This document shows, piece after piece, positions 1-5,663 of a stretch of DNA of 10,145 bases. Positions within the stretch are counted from its first letter, which is position 1; every line of letters begins with the position of its first letter. The position numbers were made by a program, and so were the translations under genes. The stretch comes from CBCXVS01 sp965178525 (lineage in GTDB: Bacteria > Tectomicrobia > Entotheonellia > Entotheonellales > Entotheonellaceae): contig CBCXVS010000281.1 in assembly GCA_965178525.1 (NCBI GenBank), positions 1-10,145 of the forward strand, written 5' to 3'. The notes under the pieces were generated by a model. That model searched no databases. It had not been told where the DNA came from and worked only from the letters and a program-made list of their open reading frames with translations.

Positions 1-48
1 TGAGGATGATTCGGTGGGCATCTGGGCTGGGCTAGGGAACCTGATCTT

Positions 49-972
49 ATGCTATTGAGGAACAACTCTAATAGCTTCATCAGCAGCAACACTGGCCAAG
101 GCGGCAATGCCGGCACGGTCACTGTTGCCGCTGGCGCCTTGACCCTCGGCAATCGGAGCTTCATCGGTAGCGCCACTTTGGGGGGCGGTGATGCTGGCAC
201 GGTTACCGTCGCCGCCGACACCTTGACCCTTGATGGTAGCTTCATCAGCAGCGGCACTTTCGAGGGCGGCGATGCCGGTTCGGTGACGGTCACCGCCAAC
301 ACCTTGACCCTTGACAATCAGAGCCTCATCGAGAGCACCACAGACACAAGCGGCACGGGTGGTAACATTATCCTCAATGTGAATCAGCTCGTGGCGGCGA
401 ATGGCTCCGGCATTATTGCCAGTAGCCGGGAAGAAGCAACGGGCAATGCCGGTAACATCCGCATTCAGGGGCGGGGCGGTCTGGGGACCGCGGCTCGGAC
501 CGTGCACCTCACAGACGCAGCGATCCTGACTTCAGCGTCAACTGCCGACGGCGGCAATATTGAGATTATAGCGGACGAGCAGGTGCAGCTCCGTAATAGC
601 CAGATCACCGCGACGGTCGGAGGCGGGCAAGGCGCCGGGGGCAATATCACCATCGATACGGCGGCCGTCTTGCTGCTAGAGAGCCGCGTGCAGGCCAACG
701 CCTTTGGCGGACCCGGAGGCAATGTCACGATTCGGGCACAAGGTTTTCTCGCCGATGCGGTGAGCCCTGTCAGCGCCTCATCGGCCCAGAGTGTTGAGGG
801 CAGCGTTGAGGTACAAGGGGTGACCGATCTCAGCAGCACGATCACATCCCTGCCGCAGACGTTTGGCCAAACGCCGGTGCTCATCCCGCAACGGTGTGCC
901 GAGGCGATTCCGTCACGGCCAGCGCAGTCGCTTTGCGGTAGTTGGACGGGAGGCAGCGCCTGCTACCCCTGA
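49..972 (+). CDS. C-terminal part of a repetitive two-partner-secretion exoprotein (filamentous haemagglutinin-like), frameshifted
   Basis: Not a complete gene. The 307 readable residues are a low-complexity Gly/Ala/Ser/Thr/Asn-rich beta-helix of the kind seen in large secreted exoproteins exported by an outer-membrane TpsB/Omp85-like pore. Strands recur as GG(N/D)AG-TVTVAA-x-LTL followed by SFI-S blocks, and later 'GGNITIDTAAVLLLESR-VQANA'. The N-terminal TPS secretion domain is not in the window. The frame is closed upstream by a TGA at 7-9, so the ATG at 49 is only the first Met after a stop; the phrase 'DLMLLRNNS' around it looks like the middle of such a repeat, so the true gene begins earlier and is either in another frame or broken there. 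Near the end the frame carries the expected cysteine ('IPQRC', Cys at 895-897), but the conserved VVGR-type motif that should follow lies in the +2 frame. The family call is fairly secure; the specific substrate or adhesion role is unknown. Confidence 0.75.
   Translation: MLLRNNSNSFISSNTGQGGNAGTVTVAAGALTLGNRSFIGSATLGGGDAGTVTVAADTLTLDGSFISSGTFEGGDAGSVTVTANTLTLDNQSLIESTTDTSGTGGNIILNVNQLVAANGSGIIASSREEATGNAGNIRIQGRGGLGTAARTVHLTDAAILTSASTADGGNIEIIADEQVQLRNSQITATVGGGQGAGGNITIDTAAVLLLESRVQANAFGGPGGNVTIRAQGFLADAVSPVSASSAQSVEGSVEVQGVTDLSSTITSLPQTFGQTPVLIPQRCAEAIPSRPAQSLCGSWTGGSACYP
100..345 (+). repeat. Three tandem beta-helix coding repeats, 27-28 codons each
   Basis: The Gly-Gly-(Asn/Asp)-Ala-Gly motif starts at 100, 184 and 265, giving periods of 84 and 81 bp. 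Each unit reads GG(N/D)AG(T/S)VTV, two to four residues, LTL, then a (S/Q)(F/L)I(G/S/E)S turn. DNA similarity between units is visible, for example 'accttgaccctt' in units 2 and 3, so these are recent internal duplications in the exoprotein beta-helix. A more diverged unit follows from about 358. Confidence 0.7.
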
Positions 973-1132
973 AGCAGCGCTGGCCAGTCCTCTGGTGGCT
1001 CGCTACAGAGGAGCCCAGGGCATCTGGTCCAGCGCCGACCCGCATCGCCTCTGTCATGCCACGCTGCAGGAGCCATTTCCCGTTGACAGGGTTCGAGTGG
1101 GAGACTGTGAGACATTTGTGGCCACACGGTAA
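898..1132 (+). pseudogene. Out-of-frame C-terminal tail of the exoprotein
   Basis: In the second reading frame (codons starting at 926, 929 and so on) the translation reads 'SRFAVVGREAAPATPEAALAS', ending at a TAA at 1130-1132. This matches the pattern known at the C-terminus of these exoproteins: a cysteine, then a segment like SSFVVxGRGGLPPxPxxxL. The cysteine is in frame 1 (895-897) and the VVGR motif in frame 2 (938-949), so an indel lies between about 898 and 925. If repaired, the protein would end about 53 codons later than the present stop at 970-972. The last 45 residues, ending 'VGDCETFVATR', are not something I recognise. No separate start or ribosome binding site is seen, so this is a continuation and not an independent gene. 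A sequencing error would give the same picture. Confidence 0.6.
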
Positions 1133-1152
1133 GAGAAGTACTTGAGGCCCTA

Positions 1153-2514
1153 TCAAGCCGGCGCTGGGACGTGCAGGCCTCGGGTATAAATATGGCGCAG
1201 CGTGAGATACTGCCAGCTCATCAACATCATCACCACGAATACAACACCGCCGAGACTCAGCAGAACCGGGGCGCCGATCGAATCGGCCAAGGCGCCGTTG
1301 GACAGGTTTACCAAGGCCATGGTACCGCCGATATGGATGGAGTAGATGCCCCCGATGCGCCCACGCACCCAGTCCGGTGCGATGCTTTGAATCATCGCAT
1401 GAGTCAGGGTCATGTAGCCGGACTGACTCGCCCCCATGACAAAGACCCCGATCATGGCCAGACCCGCCCCGATGAAAAGACCCCGATCATGCCCGATGGA
1501 CATGGCCAAGGGAATGATGGTGGAAAGGGCGAGCACGCATGGCGCAAGGCCACTCAGGAGACCAGAGTACCAAAAGAGCCGTCCCCGGGAGGCTTCATCC
1601 CGCACACCGGCGAGAAAAATCGAGGAAAAGAGTGCGCCGGTGCCAACCCCCATCATCAGAATGCTCACGCCGACGCTTTCAGACCCGAAGAATTGCTTGG
1701 ACAGCGCGGGGAGCAATGATTCAAACGACATCGTTAGCCCACAGTGGAACAACGTCAGAAAGACGATGGCCCGCAGGGTCAAGTTTTGGTACATATACAC
1801 GGCGCCTGCCGCCATGTTTTGGAACAAACTCTGGCTGCGGTCGATTCTTCCGGTCGAGGCGGTCCGAATGCGGAGAGCGAGCACAAAACTCAGCGCATAA
1901 AATCCGATGCAACAGACAAATGCCCCTTTGGGCCCGGCCCATGCCAATAAGGGCACGATGATGGCCGGTCCGACGAGGCGGGCGCCCTGTTGGGTGGCCT
2001 GGTTCAGGGCCACCGCGTTTAGCAACAGAGAGCGCGGCACCAAGTTTGGGAGCAGGGCTTGGCCGGCCGGCATTTGGGCGGCGCGAGCGGAGCCATTAAA
2101 TAACGACAGCAGTACGAGATGCCATATCTGCATCGTGCCGGAAAAGGCCAGAATCGTGAGCACGATGGTGTGCACCAGATTGAGAGAAAACATAATCGCC
2201 AAAAACGTCCGCCGGTCAAAACGGTCTGAGAGGTAGCCAGATATCGGCGTCACCACCACCCGTGGGATCATGGCGGCAAACGTGACCATGCCCACCCAGC
2301 CGGAGGAGCCGGACAAGGTATAAACGAGCGATGCCCGCGCCACGATGAGCGCCCAAGCCGCAGCTTGCGCAGAGAGATTGGCAATCCACAGGATGCGATA
2401 ATCGCGGTAGGCCAGAGCGGAGAGATACCGACTGATAATACCCTGTTCCCGACCAGGTTGCTCACTCACAATAGGCTCCTCGCATGACGTTTCCGGCATC
2501 AGGCCCAGGAGCAC
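1153..2514 (-). CDS. MFS exporter, EntS / MFS_3 (DUF894) type
   Basis: Integral inner-membrane transporter of the major facilitator superfamily, most like the enterobactin-exporter (EntS, PF05977) branch: proton-driven efflux of a small molecule whose identity cannot be read here. With the start used here it has 453 residues, the usual length, and about 12 hydrophobic segments. The N-terminal signature 'ALAYRDYRILW' precedes TM1; motif A 'GYLSDRFDRR' lies in the TM2-TM3 loop at residues 93-102; a second-half counterpart 'NGALAD' lies near residues 406-411. Start choice: the open frame continues to a TTG at 2655, but the first ~45 residues of that version do not resemble the family. A GTG at 2512-2514 has GGGGAG five bases upstream, and an ATG at 2497-2499 without a clear ribosome site is the alternative (448 residues). 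It lies downstream of and on the same strand as the SET-domain gene (162 bp apart), so co-transcription is possible. The gene is intact, unlike several neighbours. Confidence 0.85.
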   Translation of the reverse strand: MLLGLMPETSCEEPIVSEQPGREQGIISRYLSALAYRDYRILWIANLSAQAAAWALIVARASLVYTLSGSSGWVGMVTFAAMIPRVVVTPISGYLSDRFDRRTFLAIMFSLNLVHTIVLTILAFSGTMQIWHLVLLSLFNGSARAAQMPAGQALLPNLVPRSLLLNAVALNQATQQGARLVGPAIIVPLLAWAGPKGAFVCCIGFYALSFVLALRIRTASTGRIDRSQSLFQNMAAGAVYMYQNLTLRAIVFLTLFHCGLTMSFESLLPALSKQFFGSESVGVSILMMGVGTGALFSSIFLAGVRDEASRGRLFWYSGLLSGLAPCVLALSTIIPLAMSIGHDRGLFIGAGLAMIGVFVMGASQSGYMTLTHAMIQSIAPDWVRGRIGGIYSIHIGGTMALVNLSNGALADSIGAPVLLSLGGVVFVVMMLMSWQYLTLRHIYTRGLHVPAPA

Positions 2515-2519
2515 CAGCG

Positions 2520-2525
2520 CTCCCC
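2520..2525 (-). promoter_or_regulatory. Ribosome binding site favouring the GTG start of the MFS gene
   Basis: On the minus strand the sequence reads GGGGAG, a five-base spacer, then GTG (2514-2512). No comparable purine tract precedes the ATG at 2499, the ATG at 2640 or the TTG at 2655. This is the reason for placing the start at 2514. Confidence 0.4.
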
Positions 2526-2676
2526 AATCGACGGCAGAAAACGGCTGGGTTGCCAGTTTGAGACGGGCGCAGACGCTGGCCTGAGGGGCCTCCGTGGCCG
2601 TATTGTACACCACCTTAACGTCAATAAAAAGCCGCGACATTGCCAGTGCAGGCAAAGCGAAGCAGCACCGAGTTGA

Positions 2677-3141
2677 TCAGAAGGACTGACGTTGCTGTAC
2701 GGTAGCAAAATGCTTCTCGGCGACCATGTAGCCCACGCAAATCGAGGCGCCGCAGTGGCAAGGACGATCTTGGTACCCTCCCAGTCCCTGGCCGTAATTG
2801 TAGGTCAGCTCTTCGCCGGCGATGATATCGCGTCGGGCATAGAGCCAGATGCGGCGGTGGACAACCCGCACCTCACCGTTTGGCGCGCAGCTGTGATTGA
2901 GCAACCGGGCCATATTCCACGCCACGCTCCCGTCGATCGCTTCGTCATCGTCAAGGGTAAAAATGTAGGCATTGCACCGGTCGAGTTCCGTCTGTGCCTC
3001 GGCCTTGGAGAGCTTCGGTCCGACATATTCGACAATCCGTGTGCCGTGTCGGAGGTCGACGCGAGCAAAGCCGCCTCTGCCATGAATCGGGGACTGCTTA
3101 AAGGTGACGAGAGGGTGATCATGCTGGCAAGGTGTCTGCAT
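2677..3141 (-). CDS. SET-domain protein, putative protein lysine methyltransferase
   Basis: A complete 154-residue protein that is essentially a bare SET domain, expected to transfer a methyl group from S-adenosylmethionine to a lysine in a protein. Motifs in order: GRGGFA (residues 21-26, SAM-binding turn), 'EYVG' (38-41), 'NAYIFTLDDDEAIDGS' (57-72), the pseudoknot 'RLLNHSCAPN' (79-88) and 'GEELTYNYG' (109-117) with the usual catalytic Tyr, then a post-SET-like cysteine set C-H-C-G (128-131) plus Cys135 that would hold zinc. The length fits the small stand-alone bacterial SET proteins; there is no pre-SET or chromatin-reader domain. The substrate is unknown: ribosomal or nucleoid proteins are possible, and secreted SET effectors exist in pathogens, but no signal peptide is seen. 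The ATG at 3139-3141 has AGGAG 11 bases upstream, rather far. The same-strand MFS gene lies downstream and a zinc-ribbon gene is divergent upstream. Confidence 0.88.
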   Translation of the reverse strand: MQTPCQHDHPLVTFKQSPIHGRGGFARVDLRHGTRIVEYVGPKLSKAEAQTELDRCNAYIFTLDDDEAIDGSVAWNMARLLNHSCAPNGEVRVVHRRIWLYARRDIIAGEELTYNYGQGLGGYQDRPCHCGASICVGYMVAEKHFATVQQRQSF

Positions 3142-3164
3142 CTTACCGCCATCTCCTCTGCTAT

Positions 3165-3192
3165 ATTATTCCGTGAGAGCGGTCGCCGCCAA
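3165..3192 (-). promoter_or_regulatory. Candidate sigma-70 type promoter of the SET-domain gene
   Basis: Read on the minus strand: TTGGCG (-35, 4 of 6 matches, 3192-3187), a 16-base spacer, then AATAAT (-10, 5 of 6 matches, 3170-3165). Transcription would start near 3158, just before the AGGAG at 3157-3153, giving a very short leader. This is a match by eye to the E. coli consensus only. Confidence 0.35.
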
Positions 3193-3341
3193 GTGTTGCG
3201 ACCGACGATACGCCCATCTTGGTCTGCATGATGGCATACAAGAGAGGCCACGTGACAAGCTGCCAAGCAAAATCACAAAAACTACGCTATGCTAAGAGGA
3301 GAAACCAACCTTGGATCGACCCCAACAGAGAGTCTGCCATC

Positions 3342-3515
3342 ATGGACCGAACGGACATTATTGTCAAAGCGTACGAAGTCGCGTCCGACCCAAAAGATCG
3401 GCATCGCGCGAGTCCACGGCCGACACTGCGCTGTGACATCTGCAGCTCGCAGGACGTGCGGTTGGTCAGCGGGGGCAAATACCGCTGTCTCACTTGCGGC
3501 TATCTCCCCTCGTGA
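3342..3515 (+). CDS. Small zinc-ribbon protein, 57 residues
   Basis: A small protein with a basic, flexible N-terminal half ('MDRTDIIVKAYEVASDPKDR') and a C-terminal zinc ribbon made of two CxxC knuckles: 'CDIC' at residues 30-33 and 'CLTC' at residues 48-51, separated by 14 residues ending in a typical 'GGKYRC' strand. Such ribbons bind one zinc ion and act in nucleic-acid or protein contacts; no specific function can be assigned. The open frame extends upstream to 3219, but the sequence before the ATG at 3342 does not look protein-like. A good Shine-Dalgarno (AGGAG, 3297-3301) is 40 bases away and not aligned with this start; only a weak AGAGAG lies close by. The gene is divergent from the SET gene across a 200-bp shared upstream region. 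Confidence rests on the ribbon motif. Confidence 0.55.
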   Translation: MDRTDIIVKAYEVASDPKDRHRASPRPTLRCDICSSQDVRLVSGGKYRCLTCGYLPS

Positions 3516-3826
3516 CACGATGGCTGCTAGCCAACGGCGATAGGGTTCGCCGCAGATGGTTGTCCATGTGGACCTCGACCACTCGCCTTTCTTTAGCTAG
3601 CTTGCACTTGATCCGGACGCTGGCACGGAGCCGGAAAGCCACCCTCACGTTTGAGCGGCAGACGGGAACACCCTATACAGAGCTGACTTATCGTGTAAGA
3701 AACTGCAACCATGCCCTTTCGATCTTGCCTGACATAAAATCAGGGTGATACCTGATAAAGAAGAAAAGCCGTATTCCGAAAAGGAAAAAAGGAGAGAATC
3801 TGTTATAGCGAAACGAAAGATGCCCC
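3516..3826 (+). other. Intergenic region upstream of the signalling locus
   Basis: 311 bp in which I see no credible gene: the open stretches lack starts with ribosome sites and resemble no family. The left part is GC-rich; from about 3720 it becomes A-rich. A weak promoter-like pair, CTGACA (3729-3734, 5 of 6 to the -35 consensus) and GATAAA (3754-3759, 4 of 6 to the -10), has an overlong 19-base spacer. No rho-independent terminator was found after the zinc-ribbon gene. Confidence 0.4.
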
Positions 3827-5638
3827 ATGCTAGATGTGCCTGGATTTTCGTCCGCCCAATTGATCTATCAGAGCCTCACCACTCTCGTCTATCGTGCTCA
3901 GAGGAACACCACACAGGAATCGGCAATTCTGAAAGTTCCCGCCGCCCGTTATCCGACATCAGAAGCCATCGCTCAATATCAGTATGCGTATGAGACGGTC
4001 GGAAAAAAAGACATACCGGGAATTATTCGCGTCCTCGGTGTAACGATGAGTGCCTATCGCCCCGTATTGATCCTCGAAGATATTGGCGGGATGTCAGTGG
4101 CGCAGTTCCTCTCGCTATCGAGACGGCCGTCAAAGGCCAGGGGAAACCCGAGCCCACCCTTTGCTCTGGACGAGTTTTTTGACCTCGCTCTCCAGTTGAC
4201 CGAAGCGCTTGCGGCGATTCGTCAACATGGCATCATCCATAAAAATATCAACCCCTCAAACTTTATTCTCAATCGCGATACCGGTGAGGTACGTATTGCC
4301 GATTTCGGGGCCGCATCCCTTTTGGACAAGGAGGATGCTGAGGCGGTACCACCGGTTCGGCTCCACGCCCTAGCCTATACGTCACCGGAGCAAACCGGAC
4401 GCATGAATCGTACGGTTGACCACCGCTCTGATCTGTACGCCTTGGGCGTCAGTTTGTATCAGATGCTCACGGGTGTTCTCCCGTTTGATGACGATGATCC
4501 GGTATCGCTCATCCATGCGCATATTGCCCGGAGGGCCCCTGCTCCTCATGACATGGCGGTGGGAATTCCCGCACAGGTGTCCGACTGTGTGATGCACCTC
4601 ATGGCCAAGACGGTAGAGGAGCGCTACCAGAGCGCCTATGGATTTTGCAAAGATTTGCGGCGCTGTGCCGCCGAATTTGCCAAGACGCGAATCGTGTCAT
4701 CATTCCCGCTGGGGCAGGCGGATCTGCATGGCCATTTCCAGGTGTCGCAGAAGCTCTATGGCCGTGAGCAGGAGGTCCAGCAGCTTTTGCATGCCTTCTC
4801 CCGGGTGACACAAACCGGGCGTCCGGCATTGATGTTGGTCGCAGGCTATTCCGGTACCGGCAAGACCTCTCTGATTCATGAGATTCACAAACCCCTTGTC
4901 GCCACACGAGGCTATTTCGTCTCCGGCAAATACGACCTTCTCAATCGTGGTACGCCCTATACGGCCCTTCTCGATGCGCTCAAGGCGCTGATCGAACAGC
5001 TCCTGACCGAGCCGGAGGCGCGGCTCGCGGTTTGGAAGGCCGCTCTACAGAACGCCCTCGCTGGGAATGGACAGCTCATGATTGATGTCGTGCCAACACT
5101 TGAGCTCATCATCGGTCCGCAGCCGCCGCTGCCCGAGCTGGCACCGACGGAGTCGGCGCATCGTTTCGACCGCGTCTTCTGCGACTTTGTCTGCGCTTTT
5201 GCCCGCCAGGACCACCCTCTCACCATTTTCCTTGACGATTTACAGTGGGCGGATGCCGCGTCCTTACGCCTGCTCCATACCATGGCGACCAGCCCTGAAG
5301 GCACCTATCTGTTTATCCTCGGCGCCTATCGTGATCATGACGTGCGCGCAACCCACCTGCTGAGCCATACCCTCGCAGGTATCATGAACGCGGGCGCGTC
5401 GGTCGAGACCATCACGTTGCCGCCGCTACAAGAAGAGCATGTCAACGCCCTACTGGCCGACAGCCTGCGACGCCTACCGAGCGATACCGCGTCCCTAGCA
5501 GCCCTGATGATGGCCAAAACGCTCGGCAACCCGTTTTTCTTGAGCCAGATGCTCACCTCATTTTATAAGAAAAAGTTGTTGCGTCCGAGCCTATGCCATC
5601 TATGCGGTTTGCCTCACGAACCTCGATCGCTATCGTGA
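3827..5638 (+). CDS. Piece 1 of the multi-kinase: Ser/Thr kinase-like domain plus truncated AAA ATPase
   Basis: 603 residues, cytoplasmic, no membrane segment. The N-terminus 'MLDVPGF' followed by 'YQSLTTLVYRA' matches the opening of multi-kinases, which fixes the ATG at 3827, although its ribosome site is weak. Kinase domain about 10-275: Lys36 in 'AILKV' (ATP-anchoring lysine), catalytic loop 'HKNINPSN' at 138-145, 'DFG' at 159-161, 'SPEQTGRMNR' at 186-195, Asp202 in 'SDLYALG'. The catalytic-loop position that should be Asp is Asn140, so phosphotransfer is probably lost. ATPase: 'YGREQEV' at 311-317, Walker A 'GYSGTGKT' at 340-347, Walker B 'LTIFLDDLQWAD' at 465-476, 'GNPFFLSQML' at 567-576, all normal. 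After 'SFYKKKLL' (578-585) the last 18 residues are out-of-frame sequence, because the correct continuation is in another frame. The ATPase winged-helix and following region are missing. Confidence 0.85.
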   Translation: MLDVPGFSSAQLIYQSLTTLVYRAQRNTTQESAILKVPAARYPTSEAIAQYQYAYETVGKKDIPGIIRVLGVTMSAYRPVLILEDIGGMSVAQFLSLSRRPSKARGNPSPPFALDEFFDLALQLTEALAAIRQHGIIHKNINPSNFILNRDTGEVRIADFGAASLLDKEDAEAVPPVRLHALAYTSPEQTGRMNRTVDHRSDLYALGVSLYQMLTGVLPFDDDDPVSLIHAHIARRAPAPHDMAVGIPAQVSDCVMHLMAKTVEERYQSAYGFCKDLRRCAAEFAKTRIVSSFPLGQADLHGHFQVSQKLYGREQEVQQLLHAFSRVTQTGRPALMLVAGYSGTGKTSLIHEIHKPLVATRGYFVSGKYDLLNRGTPYTALLDALKALIEQLLTEPEARLAVWKAALQNALAGNGQLMIDVVPTLELIIGPQPPLPELAPTESAHRFDRVFCDFVCAFARQDHPLTIFLDDLQWADAASLRLLHTMATSPEGTYLFILGAYRDHDVRATHLLSHTLAGIMNAGASVETITLPPLQEEHVNALLADSLRRLPSDTASLAALMMAKTLGNPFFLSQMLTSFYKKKLLRPSLCHLCGLPHEPRSLS

Positions 5639-5663
5639 GGTCTACGAATTCGGCAAGCTGGGC

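Noticed and set aside
1117..1126. Ten-base palindrome TGTGGCCACA near the convergent ends of the exoprotein and MFS genes, considered as a terminator
   Set aside because: The stem is short, has no loop and no following T-run on either strand.
1441..1491. A 16-bp direct repeat (AAAGACCCCGATCATG at 1441 and 1476) inside the MFS gene
   Set aside because: Only two copies, 35 bp apart, inside an intact coding region and translated in different frames; more likely chance or a small local duplication than a functional element.
2515..2655. N-terminal extension of the MFS protein to a TTG at 2655
   Set aside because: No ribosome site, a rare start codon and non-family sequence; the GTG at 2514 explains the usual length better.
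3289..3543. Open frame of 84 codons starting with ATG just before AGGAG at 3297
   Set aside because: It overlaps the zinc-ribbon gene in another frame, its ribosome site is downstream of its start, and the translation resembles no family.
3494..3748. Open frame of 84 codons after the zinc-ribbon gene
   Set aside because: Arg/Leu/Ser-rich with no motif or ribosome site; looks like random open frame in GC-rich DNA.
3725..3759. Promoter upstream of the multi-kinase
   Set aside because: The best -35-like and -10-like boxes are 19 bases apart and only moderately matched, so it is mentioned under the intergenic region but not called as a promoter.
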